From: Myotis daubentonii
Taxonomy: Eukaryota > Chordata > Mammalia > Chiroptera > Vespertilionidae
DNA length: 64,000 bases
Assembly (NCBI RefSeq): GCF_963259705.1
Contig: NC_081849.1
Location: forward strand, 53,416,093 to 53,480,092
Reading direction: 5' to 3'
Position numbers and translations under genes: made by a program. The notes below the pieces were generated by a model that was not told the origin of the DNA, made no database searches, and worked only from the letters and a program-made list of their open reading frames with translations. Position 1 is the first letter of the stretch. Each line of letters starts with the position of its first letter. Shown piece by piece: positions 53,394-64,000 of this stretch.

Positions 53394-53830
53394 CTAGAGA
53401 CCTGGTGCATGACATTTATGCACTGGGGGGGGGGGGGGCGGGCTCTGCCTGGCCTGCCCCCTCTCTCAGTCCGGGAGCCCTCGAGGAATGTCCAACTGAC
53501 GGCTTAGACCCACTCCCCACAGTGATCGGGCCTAAGTGGCAGTCAGACATCTGGCAGTCTGGGGCTCTCGCAGTCCAGGACCCCTCACTCCTTACCACCC
53601 ACCTGCCTGCAGCGGAGGCAGGAGAGGCTCCCACGACTGCTGCTGCACTCACCAGCCATGAGCCTGGCTCTGGGCTTCTGGCTGAGCAGCACTACCTCTG
53701 TGGGATCACACTGACCACCAGGGGAAAGCTCCTGCATTGAGTGTCTGCCCGCTGGTGGTCAGTGCATGTTACAGCAACTGGTCCTTCTGCCATTTGGTCA
53801 ATTTGCATATTAGCCTTTTATTATATAGGA
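53394..53830 (-). mobile_element. Non-autonomous Helitron
   Basis: On the minus strand it starts TCCTATATAATAAAAGGCTA and ends with the hairpin region GCATAAATGTCATGC then ACCAGGTCTCTAG, inserted between A and T. ACATGCACTGACCACCAGCG assigns it to the 4570/30378/56075 subfamily. Complementary GACCACCAG and CTGGTGGTC words about 40 bases apart (53712-53762) could form a stem. A G14 run lies at 53425-53438. Confidence 0.88.
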
Positions 53831-54121
53831 TAGTATTACTATCTATACATACATCAATCTTACAGCCAAAACAATACACTAGTATTGGCACTGAAGCATT
53901 CTAAATTTTGTTTGAACTGACAAACAATTGTGTCTACTTGGAAGTATGTTTAACACCAATTTTCAAATAGGAATTATTCTGATTCTTTTGCTCCATTAAT
54001 GATTACAGATTATAGTGTATTCATTCAGGAGAACATTACAGTAGAGACTGATCATGTAAGATCTTGCTTCCTTTGCACATATACACAGATTATGGGAAAT
54101 TTTATTATCTGTGAATTTGTT
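53831..54121. other. Unassigned AT-rich sequence
   Basis: Nothing recognised. Confidence 0.3.
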
Positions 54122-54135
54122 AACATGAAATTTTT

Positions 54136-54348
54136 TAAAATATATTTTTATTGATTTTAGAGAGAGGAAAAGAGAGGAACTGAGGGATAGAAACATCAAT
54201 GAGAGAGAAACATTATCAATCGGCTACCTCTTGCATGCCCCCACTGGGGATCGAGCCCACAACCTGGGCATGTGCCCTGACCAAGAATCAACCTGTGACT
54301 TCTTGGTTCCTGGGTCGACAGTTAACCACTGAGCCACACTGGCTGGGC
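54136..54348 (-). mobile_element. Ves SINE, older copy
   Basis: Minus-strand head GCCCAGCCAGTGTGGCTCAG, GTTGATTCTTGGTCAGGGCA, CTCTCTCATTGATGTTTCTA and an A-rich end. Flanks AACATGAAATTTTT (54122-54135) and AACATGGTATTTTT (54349-54362) match at 12 of 14. Confidence 0.88.
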
Positions 54349-54362
54349 AACATGGTATTTTT

Positions 54363-54929
54363 AAATGTGCTAATCATGTTGTATAGTAACTCTGTTATAC
54401 CTATTATTAATAATGGAATAACACATACTGTTGTCATATTAGTGTAATGCAAAGCAATATGCAGTAACTTCTTATAGTAACAACATCACCTCACCTTTTC
54501 ATAACTCTTCTCACTCATGGCTCCTAGATAGTTTTACAAACAATCATTAAGACTTACATCAACACTCTGAGACTGGGAACTGCCACAGTTGTTTTCCTGA
54601 TGTGAGGCTAGAGATTAAGCTGTGTTAATAAAAGCAGTGCCAAGACTAAAGCTCATAACAACATTTCAAACCTGAACTTTTAAACAGTATAAGAAATAGC
54701 TATTATAGCATCCTTAATTTGCAGCCTTGTCCCAAACTTAGGAATTTTGTAGCATATATTCATATATCTTTGTGGAAGTTGCACACTGACTGCAAAAGCT
54801 TTCAAATTATAGTGTGCTTATTTTGTATATCTTCATCATAACATTTCCAAAAACTGAAATCTTTTTAACAGGTCATCTTCATAGGTAACAGCCACTTAGA
54901 GAAGGCAGTCTGGCTTCCAGGATCTTATT
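54363..54929. other. Unassigned sequence
   Basis: AT-rich, possibly with MIR-like remnants near 54550-54650; not firm. Confidence 0.3.
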
Positions 54930-55035
54930 CCCAACCCCCAAGATTACATAGCAACTTAGTTATAGGGTCTGGAATCAGACTTCTGATTCTCTAACTTTTC
55001 ATCCACCTTGCTCTAATGAGCCCTGCTGCCTGCAC
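54930..55035 (-). repeat. MIR fragment
   Basis: AGATTACATAGCAACTTAGT, AGGGTCTGGAATCAGACTTC and TTCATCCACCTTGCTCTAAT resemble the reverse complement of the MIR tRNA-like half. Confidence 0.45.
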
Positions 55036-56074
55036 TAAAACAGAGAATGCGAAGAATTTGAATTTACTTTAGAAGGTCAGCTTTGCTGGAAGATGACTGC
55101 TCTTTTCATCACCATTAAAAAATAAGTAAAAGTAAAAAGCTATGCTCTGAAAAGTTATCTTATATTGTGTCCTCCACACTCTAACAATGAACATTTTCAG
55201 TGCTGTTACTGGATCACATTGAAGCTACCATATATATCTCTATTCTCACAAATTACCTTTTCACTAAACATTCTTTTAAAACACATAAAAGCATTTACTC
55301 TCATTTGCTTTCTCAATTTGTTATTACTTCCAAACTATCAGTATTTAATCTAAGATCATTTTTGATTGCCTGTAAACATTAACAAAGCTTTTTGTGCACA
55401 GTTTTACACTGTCAGTCACCCTTTTAAAGGTGGCTTTCTACCTAATTGCTATAATTGCCAAAAAAATTGCTGGACATCAGGGTTTTCCCCCCCAGAATCT
55501 AAGCCTTAGAAGCAGGTCTGCACAGGCAGAATGAAGCAACAAACAGTAGAGATGCCAATTGTGCCTTTTGACTAAACCTCCATGTGGACAAGGGTGAAAT
55601 GGATTGCCTCTTTTGTATATTGCAATGGAGGGAACTCTCAAAGTCAATGTGGATCAAATGCTAACCTACACAAACATTTCCAGTATTAAATTACTGTCAA
55701 CAATTGGGGGCTGCTAAACAGGCCAACAACCATGATCTTCATACAAAGAAAACTTTAGCATTTTCTGGCTCATAATATTGGTATTGTGTTTACTTTTTTA
55801 GCAAAGTCACCCTATATGGGAGGAATGCAATTCAATTAACTGTTGATTGTGAGTTTCTATGTTACACTACTCTACATATTAATTTTTCAGGAATGTGTGA
55901 GAAATAGCGAGAAAATTTTATTTATTACTTTGAAGTGTTTTTGAAATGAAAGAGGGGGGTCTTTCACCAGACTTCTTAGAGAGATTAAATAGTCATTGGT
56001 TAACTGAATAAAAGAGAAAGTATATTCACTGCTCTTGCAACACACATTCAGTTTAATATAAATGCTATAATTAT
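55036..56074. other. Unassigned 1-kb stretch
   Basis: 55500-55830 is repeat-free with balanced composition (CAATTGTGCCTTTTGACTAA, GTCAACAATTGGGGGCTGC). The rest is AT-rich. No gene. Confidence 0.3.
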
Positions 56075-56413
56075 TCTATGTAATAAAAGCCTAATATGCT
56101 AAGTGTCTGACCATTTGACCGTTTGACCAGTCACTATGACATGCACTGACCACCAGGGGGCAGACACTCTGACCAGTAGGTTAGCTTACTGCTGGGGTGG
56201 CCGATCGGGACTGGGCATGATGGGCCGGCCATGCCCTGGAGCCCTCCTGCGGTCCCTCACCAGCCCCGATCGTGCACCGGTGGGGTTCCTCAGCCTGGCC
56301 TGCATCTTCTCACAATCCGGGCCCCCTCAGGGAATGTCAGAGAGCCAGTTTCAACCCAATCCCCACAGACCAGGGACCCCACCAGTGCACAAACCTGTGC
56401 ACCGGGCTTCTAG
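56075..56413 (+). mobile_element. Non-autonomous Helitron
   Basis: Starts TCTATGTAATAAAAGCCTAA after T and ends GGGCTTCTAG before T, with the GTGCACAAACCTGTGCAC hairpin. CAGTCACTATGACATGCACT and GACCACCAGGGGGCAGAC place it in the 4570/30378/53394 subfamily. Confidence 0.92.
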
Positions 56414-57429
56414 TATGGATATAAATATGTCCTTTCTGAAGAGACTACATTGTTTATATAGGACCTGCATTATTTAATATTTGTGTCACTACTGAACTTT
56501 AACTTTTATTTGAAAAAAAGAATAAAATTTAAAGATATAGTATGAAAGAGAAGTATTACTTATTTCATAAGATAGTTGTTCCAGTGTTCTTTCAGTAAAA
56601 TTTAGCAAATATTACTTAATTTCTTTAGCAGTTATAAGGGCAGAGAACTTGATTTATTAGTTAAATAAGTTAATTATTTATTTAAAAATAACTACTTATT
56701 ACACCTGAAAAATTAATACATTAATAATATATTAATGCTCTGGTTAGTAATTCTGACAAATGTGAAAATACAGAATTGTTCTTGCTATATTAATATAAAC
56801 ATTAATACTAGAGAGGCAGAATATTCTGTTTGAATAAAAATTCCTGAACTTGATCTTGATTTAGGTCCCATTTTAACACTGCAGAGCATGGCAACAATTA
56901 TTTTTCATGTAAAAATTTAGAACCAAGTATAAAAAGCTATCTCCTGGATTACAGAATAACATACCACATTTTCTTGAATACTTTTAGCAGCACTGCTTTT
57001 CAACCTGCCTTCTGCAAAATCTATCCCAAGGCAGTTAAACAAATTGATCCAAATTGGTAATAGAAATATTTTATATTGTCTATTTGAATTTTGAAGAATG
57101 TCCACTCTGGACAATTTGAATACTTAGGTTTTGATACTGACTTGTTCATTCCCATAATAATTAGACAGAGAGAATATTTGTTTCTCTTGGCCAATTCTAA
57201 TTCATTCATGTCATCAGTGTAAGAAGTAAATTGGTCTCTCTTTCTAATCTTGGTGAAGTGTTCATTCATCTCATCTGCTGTATCATCAAGGTATTAGGAT
57301 ATAAATCAAAGAGAAATGGCTTAAGACACAATTGTGCATCAACTGGGAGTCATATCTGCTGAGTGAGGAAACAAACCCTTACCACTGATTATCAAAATGT
57401 TTAACTTACAAGGAATCTCTGCCAACCAA
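56414..57429. other. Unassigned AT-rich sequence
   Basis: Nothing recognised. Confidence 0.3.
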
Positions 57430-57435
57430 GATCAG

Positions 57436-57642
57436 CTGTGGCAGGTGTGACTCTGTTGGTTCCACGTTGTCGCATGCACCTAAAGAGGTTGCTGGTTTGA
57501 TTCTGAGGTCAGGGCAGATGCTTGGGTTATGCGCTCAATCCCTGGTAGAGGGTGTACAGGAGGCAGCCAATCAATCTTTCTTTTCTCTCTCTCTCTCTCT
57601 CTACACCCCCCCCCCACCTCTAAAAAATCAGTTTTAAAAAAG
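57436..57642 (+). mobile_element. Ves-like SINE, strongly diverged
   Basis: GCTGGTTTGATTCTGAGGTC, ATGCGCTCAATCCCTGGTAG, AGGAGGCAGCCAATCAATC and a CT-rich body before AAAAAATCAGTTTTAAAAAA follow the Ves plan, with an eroded head. GATCAG occurs on both sides (57430-57435 and 57643-57648). Confidence 0.7.
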
Positions 57643-57839
57643 GATCAGACCTGTCACCTTCTTGCTTACATACCTATTCAGAATTTTTGATTGCTAATGT
57701 CAGCTTTTGAGGTTTCAGAATCTTAAGACTTCCCAAGTAATCTTCTAAGAAAGATGTGATAACATGTATCCTTACTGTGCGCACTTTCTCATCTTTCAGT
57801 TTCTGATCAAGTTACTCAACCTCAGTTAATAACATTTTG

Positions 57840-58010
57840 GATCGGATCATTTCTTTGTGATTTTGTTTTGTTTTTGAAGTGTGGAAGATGAAATGTCCCA
57901 TGCGTTGCAAGGTATTTAGCAACACTCTGGCCTCTACTCACAAGATACCAGTAGCAACACCCCACCTCTCAGTTGTGATGACCAAAAAATCTCTCTCCAG
58001 AGATCAGCAA
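57840..58010 (-). repeat. MER5A-like hAT MITE
   Basis: CATGCGTTGCAAGGTATTTA, GCAACACTCTGGCCTCTACT, ACAAGATACCAGTAGCAACA and CAGTTGTGATGACCAAAAAA then CAGAGATCAGCAAATGTTGA follow MER5A in reverse orientation. Ancient Charlie-type element. Confidence 0.78.
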
Positions 58011-58229
58011 ATGTTGACAGGCAGGGAGCAAGAATTATAACGTTTTTCAGTGATTTTTCACTATAGTGTTAGCACCATTTATTTTTTCTTTCTGAGGTTA
58101 GACTGAGACAGAAAATTAAAAAATTGTTTTATCCGTAATATTTTCTTTCCTGCTTATGGAAACTGGTTTTTCTCTCTATCCAAGCCCCTACTCCTTGTCT
58201 TCTTTCAGAATTACAATAAATATTTTTTT

Positions 58230-58790
58230 AATTAGAGCACATTTTTAAGAGAGAAATCTAAAATGCTTAAAATATGTGCATACAGTTTAGCCAAGCAATT
58301 CTACTTCTTTAAGGATATTCTAAGAAAATAGACACCATATATGTGTATCCAGTATAGATTTTGATAGGAATAAATTGGAAATAATGCCAGACCTCAATAA
58401 TAAGGAAAACGCTAAACTACGTGCCAGGCATATTGAGAAGTGTTATGTGGCAATTTTTAAAAAAATTAAAGAGCATATTTATGGAAATTTTAAGTAATAT
58501 TTAATTCATTTAAGCAATATTCAAGGGAAGTAATCATAATATTTTATGGAAAGAGAAACACACAGCAAAAGTACCACTTGGTAAACTATAAAATAAATAT
58601 AGAAAAATTGACAGTACAAAACCAAATTATTTACAATGGTGTCTTGAAAGTATAGATATTGAGTTATTTTTCTTATTTTCCTTTGAGGTTTTCTGTTTTA
58701 TACATTAGGCATTTGTTAATTTTATAGGAAGGAAAGAGGGTTGTTCAAAAATATTATTCATTTTAAGCTATAAAGTTGACAATTAAAAAT
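58230..58790 (+). repeat. Old L1M 3' end
   Basis: AGCCAAGCAATTCTACTTCT, AAGGATATTCTAAGAAAATA, then a long eroded ORF2-end/3' UTR with GAAAGAGAAACACACAGCAA, matching the plan of L1M 3' ends. Confidence 0.6.
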
Positions 58791-59104
58791 TATTGGTGGT
58801 TATACGACTGTGGGTCACTCCAAAATCTCAGAAATATACCCTAAAATGGCTGGATTTTATAGTAGGTCAACTATTTGGATGCAATTATGAATCCTGTGTG
58901 CACCACACCAGTTCCAGTTATATTTCTCCACCAAAAGCTTCTTAATTTAGTATGAAACACTGTATTTGTCATAATGCTATGTTCCACCAAACTTGGTATT
59001 TATATTTTTACTGCCCTTCTGTTTGGGTCCAAGTAAAAGTTATTAGCCAAATAACATTTTTGAAAAAATAATAGTACTCAAGATTTTCATATTCATTTAA
59101 AAAT
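58791..59104. other. Unassigned sequence
   Basis: AT-rich, nothing recognised. Confidence 0.3.
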
Positions 59105-59143
59105 ATTAAGGACACATATGTAATACCTTAATCAGTAAAGAAA

Positions 59144-59147
<4 letters not shown>
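59105..59147 (+). mobile_element. Minimal 5'-truncated L1 tail
   Basis: TTAAGGACACATATGTAATA then CCTTAATCAGTAAAGAAAAA matches only the last roughly 40 bases of the L1 3' UTR (45088-45130). Followed by a (TA)n tract that may have grown from the tail. Confidence 0.65.

Positions 59148-59213
<66 letters not shown>
59148..59213. repeat. (TA)n microsatellite
   Basis: About 65 bases of TA dinucleotides with a short TATG/TG interruption. Confidence 0.97.
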
Positions 59214-59216
<3 letters not shown>

Positions 59217-60574
59217 GATTCTATTAGGATTAATTTGGTTGTATTTCTAATAAAAATTAATTTTGAAATAGTATATGTTTTTTTTCTTGAATAAAAATAT
59301 TGTATGGAAAAAAAATAACAGATCCTCAGCTCCTGGTTCTTATGGAATGTGAAAAAGAATAATTGTAGACACTAAAATGGTTTTATTTAGTAATAAAGTG
59401 GAGTGCTATTTTCAATGAACATTTCTTATAGCAAAATTGTATTTGTAAAGTGCCCTCAGAACTACCACTTAATTATATCTGAAATCTAATCAGGTCACTT
59501 ATTTAAGGAAAGAGATTGTAGAACTCCATTAAACACTAAGCCAAGAAACAATTGAATTCCAGAGTTTATTTATTCTTCTATCTGTGTAGGAAGTTATCTA
59601 GAAATATTACTTCAATTAGAGTTCTTTGTATTAGCTTTTCTCCCCCTTTCAATGTTAAAATAAGTATTTTTATATCTAAATAATTTAAAGAATTTGTTTC
59701 CCTAAGGCTGAATAACTGCTATTTTCCCATGTTCTATTTTTCTTGGGTTAAAAGTTTTGCTAGGTTCATTATAAGTAAAATATCAATAAGGAGATAAGAG
59801 CTAGCATAAAGCCATCATGTTCCACAGACTGCACAGATTAAATGCAAATTGAGTCAGGGGAGGGAAAAACAAGTCTCCCAATCTTCTATGTTATCACTCC
59901 TCTACCACACCTCCCCAAAACCTTCCAAGTAACCTCAAACAATTTTCATAGGCAAGAGTTGTCTTTAAGGAAGTCAGTAAAACCCCATATTTTATCATTG
60001 TTTTTATTTTCTCATCCTCATATGATTAGACCATGTTAAACTAAAATAAAGCACTTCAGCTTTGTTTAAAACAGTACCTTTCAAATCTTGTCCCATCAGT
60101 CTGTGACAGTTCAATCAATATCAGATAGCATCAAAAATCTATTTCCTGTCCCTGACAAGAAAAGGAGGTCCATAAGATAATCTGTTCTGAATGGCAAATG
60201 CAAATTCCACACTAACTCAAGTTGCTGTTTTTACCTCCATAAGTTATTAGAACGATGGCTAGCCAGGATCTTTTAATTACATAAAAATTTAATTTTTAAT
60301 TATGATAGAAAGATAGTGAAAAGGGAAGCCACCAAATCACCTCAATGTCACTGTAATGCTCAGATTATTTTCTGCCAGGTGTTTCATTCCTATTAATTGG
60401 TGTAAGCTATATAGTCCTTTGAAATTAATTTCTTTCAAATGGTCATAAAAAATGAAACCAAGGATGGCCATGAAATTCTTGAGTGGTGTACGCACAAAAT
60501 TATCAGACACAATGTATCAGGAAAATGAAACATCACTCTATACAGTTTTTCATTTTCTTTCAAGAAAAAAATAA
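59214..60574. other. Unassigned 1.4-kb AT-rich stretch
   Basis: No gene or nameable repeat. Confidence 0.3.
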
Positions 60575-61044
60575 TCTATAATAATAAAAGCGTAATATGC
60601 TAATTAGACCAGACAGCTGAACAATCTTCCGGACATCATTCCGGACATCTTTCCAGACGAAGCCATGGCAGCTGGGGCCAAGGCAGAGGCGGTTAGGGGC
60701 AATCAGGCAGGCAGGTGAGCAGTTAGGAGCGAATAGGCAGGCAGGCAAGTGGTTAGGGGTGATCAGGCAGGCAGAGGAGATTAGGGGCAATCAGGCTGGC
60801 AGGCAAGTGGTTCAGGGTGATCAGGCAGGCAGGCCAGCGGTTAGGAGCCAGCAGTCCCAGATTGCAAGAGGATGTCCAACTGCCAGTTTAAGGCCAATCC
60901 CACAGCGATCCCTGCCAGATGGGGCCTAAACCAGCAGTCAGATATCTCCTGAGGGATTCCAAGGGGTCCTGGATTGAGAGAGGGTGCAGGTTGGGCTGAG
61001 GGACCCCGCTTCCCGTGCACAAATTTTGTGCACTGGGACTCTAG
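60575..61044 (+). mobile_element. Non-autonomous Helitron with internal tandem repeats
   Basis: Starts TCTATAATAATAAAAGCG after A and ends GGGACTCTAG before T, with the GTGCACAAATTTTGTGCAC hairpin. Its 5' end is of the 8017/16974/61256 type, but its 3' end (GGGTGCAGGTTGGGCTGAGG) is of the 262/25237 type, so it is a mosaic. 60690-60845 has tandem GGCAATCAGGCAGGCAGG / GTGGTTAGGGGTGATCAGGC units. Confidence 0.92.
60690..60845. repeat. Tandem repeat inside a Helitron
   Basis: Units of roughly 30-36 bases built on ATCAGGCAGGCAGGC-AGTGGTTAGGGG, about five copies with substitutions and small length changes. Confidence 0.75.
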
Positions 61045-61255
61045 TTAATATATAAATGCTTTTCTATCTTTAACTGAAATACCAAGGCAGTAAACACCAA
61101 AACTCACATGCTAAATAAAAATATCTAATGCTGATTTTCATTTCACATTTATGATATCTATATTTAGAGAAAATAAAAAATAATTATTGTAGAAAGCTTG
61201 GAGGAAAGGGCAGAAAAAATGGAAATACCTATGAATTATTGCTCCTTATTTTAAA

Positions 61256-61455
61256 CTAGAGGCCCGATGCATGAAACTCATGCAAGAGTAGGCCTTCCTT
61301 TCCCCGCTGCCAGCACCGGATTCCCTCTGGAACCCGGGACCCCAGCTTCCCTCCGGTCACAGGCAGGCACACAGACCCAGGCTTTCCTCACAATCCCAGC
61401 TTCGTCTGGAAGGATGTCTGGTCTAATTAGCATATTACACTTTTATTATTATAGA
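61256..61455 (-). mobile_element. Short non-autonomous Helitron, facing its neighbour
   Basis: On the minus strand it starts TCTATAATAATAAAAGTG and ends GGGCCTCTAG, with the hairpin GCATGAGTTTCATGC. Same short subfamily as 8017 and 16974. Its 3' end faces the 3' end of the element at 60575, 211 bases away. Confidence 0.92.
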
Positions 61456-62560
61456 TGGATTGTTTTGATACAAATGTGGGATCTTCTATATGTTTTTGAA
61501 TTTAGTAAAAGTCTTATTTTACATACTTGAGTATTTTTGTTTTCTTTATATTTGTCCAAACTATATTTCTAATTAAGTCTATTCTTAGATAGCTAATTTT
61601 CTGGTTGCTCTTTGAGTGAATCTCTTTTCATTGTTTCTGACCAGTCATTGTTAGTATATGGTAATTGTTTTATAGCCATCGTCTTTATTGTCGTGACTCT
61701 CATTTTGTAGAAAGCACTTAATGAACAATTTTATATGTTCTTTATTGCTTATTTGTAATCCATTTGTACTATTCCTAACAGATTTTATGTTTGTTTAATC
61801 AGTGCAGTGTTTTGTTTTTAAAGTAAGAATGGGGATTTTTTTCTTTCAAAGAACTATCAGATTGAACACCTCTATTATTTTTGTTCCTATTTTCTAATTT
61901 GTTAATTTCTGAATTTATCTTTATCGTTTTTCTCCTTCTGCTTTTCTTAGGTTTGTTTTGTGGTGATATTTTTAATTTGCCTGATTTTATGGTATAAACC
62001 TCTTTTTTGTTTACTTATTAAATTATGTTTTTATCTTTCAAACAATCAATGTCTTTTGTTTTGGATATGGTCAAAACATTGTAAACACTGGTTGTGGGTT
62101 TTATCTAACTGATCAAGTTTGAAAATTTTTTAATCGTTTAGTATGGTGTTTCAGGCCATTCACATTTATTACCAAAGGTGTTAAGCTTGGCATTATACTG
62201 TCATCTTGTACTTTTTAATGTTTAATATTTTCTTTGTTTTTTCCATCTTAAAAAAATGTAATACATTTAGTTTCTTTTTCTTTAGCTCTTCAAATATTGC
62301 ATATAGCTGAAGTACAACAGTTATGACTTTCCATTTTTAAAGACCTTATTTAAATCTATAGCTCCCTAATTACCAATGAAGAGAATAGAGTTATATCCAT
62401 TCATCCGCACCTATGCTGTAGAAGAAAGTTAGCTTTATTTTATTTCAAATTACTTCCTGATTTTATTGTAATTGAACATTTTAGATGTTAATTATTTGTT
62501 TTAATTTATCTTTTTAATAATTAAAATAGAAAATTATAATCATTTTAATTATAGATGTTA
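61456..62560 (-). repeat. Old L1 ORF2 region, antisense
   Basis: Plus-strand words such as ATTTTCTAATTTGTTAATTT, TCTGAATTTATCTTTATCGT, TTTTCTCCTTCTGCTTTTCT and CAGGCCATTCACATTTATTA are the familiar antisense of L1 ORF2. All frames are decayed. Confidence 0.65.
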
Positions 62561-63399
62561 AATAAAATAAGCATTAATATAAATCAACAGATCTAACCAA
62601 AATTACACTATAACAAAATGGAAGGATGGCAGGAGGAGAATTAGGCGTGCTTGTTATAGGAATAATGGAATCATCGGAAAAGAGAGCTAAATCTACATCG
62701 TATCCATAAAAAGTCAATAAATAATTCCTGAAAAAATGAAAAAGGAGAAATAACAACATAGGAATACCATTTAGAGATGTGGATGCAAATACCAGAAAAA
62801 TCAACTTAAACACTTAAAAAAGTAAGGCATGGAGAAAGAAAGAACTACATTTCATGACAAGAACTTGTAGGAACATTTCACTTCTTAAATTAGTATTCAT
62901 GCATGATTTTATTTTAAATATAAAAATTAAATTAAAATATATACATTGCACAGGTTACTGGAGTATAAAGATACCAAACTGGTATTGCCTTCACTATATT
63001 CTCTTAGCCAATATGATTGCTCTACAATTAGCTATATAAAACAAATGCTTTCTAAAATTTCTTTCTGGTTTTTCATATTTAATTTTTAAGAATTCCCCTT
63101 ACCTACATCTTAGTACTGTGACAAATATTTCATAAGCATCATATTGCTGTTTATTTATTTGATTTTATGCTTACTCATTCTTGAGAAGTCACTCCATGCC
63201 TAGAATGAGACCAGAGGCAGTGGTTACTGGCTCTCCTTGATTTCCCTCATTCTTTACCTTATTGCTTTAGAATTCCCTCAATAAATGTTAAGCCAAAATT
63301 TTGGCTGATATAAATTTATACCATTATTTCAATAATTTGGCAATGCTTGAGAAGAGGCAAAAACATAGGCTTTGGGAATTTCTCACATTAGAATCTGAT
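62561..63399. other. Unassigned AT-rich sequence
   Basis: Nothing recognised. Confidence 0.3.
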
Positions 63400-63740
63400 T
63401 TCCACATTCTTTTAAAAAATTTAAATTAAATGTATTGGGATCTGATTAATAAAATTGTATAGGTTTCAAGTGTACAATTCTATAATACATCATTTGTATA
63501 TTGCATTGTGTGTTTACAATCTCCTCCGTCACCATATATTTGACCCCCTTTACCTCTACTGTTTCTTCCACCCTAACTTTCCCTCTGGGAACCACCACAC
63601 TGTGTCTATGAGTTTTGTTTGCTTGTTGTTTGTTCATTGGTTGCTTTCAGTTGTATACCCTACATATGAATAAAGTCATATGGTCTTGAGATGGATAGAT
63701 CTTGAGAATATCATGCTCAGTGAAATAAGTCAGATGTAAA
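63400..63740 (-). mobile_element. Old L1 3' end with 5' inversion
   Basis: 63400-63690 is antisense L1 (TTTCAAGTGTACAATTCTAT, TTTGACCCCCTTTACCTCTA, CTCTGGGAACCACCACACTG). 63691-63735 is sense L1 ORF2 end (GAGAATATCATGCTCAGTGA then AATAAGTCAG). The two segments meet near 63690. Confidence 0.65.
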
Positions 63741-64000
63741 AAGTCCACACTCTTCTCTGGGGAAGCTACCTTACTGGAAGGCAGCTTTCTTCTAGTTTAG
63801 CTCAATTTCCATGTTTTGTACAGTATTCGTTGTGCTTAACTGGCACCTTTCCTGATGCCGTTCCCCACCTTGTTGGAAACAAACCTCCATCTGCTGCTGC
63901 TGACTTTCTCCTTGAGTGTGTGGTGTGAAACTCAGGCTTACTGCCAGCACGTTCATGCTCTTTATCTGGAGAGAAAGGGATTCCCTCCTTAACTTTGCTT
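63741..64000. other. Unassigned sequence to window edge
   Basis: More GC-balanced (CATCTGCTGCTGCTGACTTT, ACTCAGGCTTACTGCCAGCA), but no gene or repeat could be recognised. Confidence 0.3.

Overview
This window is nuclear DNA from a vesper bat (Vespertilionidae; the genus cannot be fixed from the sequence). The diagnosis rests on transposons. There are about a dozen non-autonomous rolling-circle Helitrons of the HeliBat type, with a 5' TC followed by an AT-rich start, a GC-rich 3' hairpin around GCACAAATTTTTGTGC, a final CTAG, and insertion between A and T. There are 14 tRNA-derived Ves SINEs, lineage-specific hAT elements, and young LINE-1 and half-L1 copies. I found no intact host protein-coding gene. 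The window reads as a gene desert or the inside of a long intron, about 60-65% A+T, with GC-rich islands that are nearly all Helitron or L1 5' UTR.

Layout. 0-8 kb: a processed RPLP1 retrocopy (minus strand), ancient L2 and MIR, two back-to-back Helitrons at 4205-5436, and a Ves SINE. 8-20 kb: a hAT element split by a Helitron, L2 fragments (one split by a Helitron), a 5'-truncated L1 tail with target-site duplications, a nearly perfect 220-bp palindromic hAT MITE with 8-bp duplications, an LTR-like stretch, three Ves copies, and a MIR cut by a Helitron. 20-35 kb: mostly unassigned sequence, a TAGA microsatellite, a second pair of fused Helitrons (23975-25237) carrying a 46-bp minisatellite, a bat nhAT element, a Ves SINE with a Helitron in its tail, and an LTR-like element at about 32.5-33.2 kb.

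35-45 kb: two full-length L1-lineage insertions. A half-L1 (35126-37458) has an ORF1 remnant, no ORF2 and 15-bp duplications. A 6992-bp L1 (38146-45137) has perfect 19-bp duplications, a CpG-rich then T-rich 5' UTR, ORF1, and ORF2 with endonuclease, reverse transcriptase and cysteine-rich motifs. Its frames are broken mainly by single extra As in A-runs. 45-64 kb: old L1, MLT1-type LTR, MIR, MER5A-like and Ves fragments in AT-rich sequence, four more Helitrons, and a twin-primed L1 remnant near the right edge.

The only working biology visible here is retrotransposition (L1 machinery, with Ves and the retrocopy as passengers) and past rolling-circle and hAT transposition. The points most worth a second look are the mosaic and fused Helitrons, the one-directional A-run insertions in the L1, the near-perfect palindrome, a repeat pair present in two rearranged configurations (33.0 and 47.1 kb), and a candidate recursive-splice site at 52714. 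Family names come from recognition of the sequence, not from a database search.
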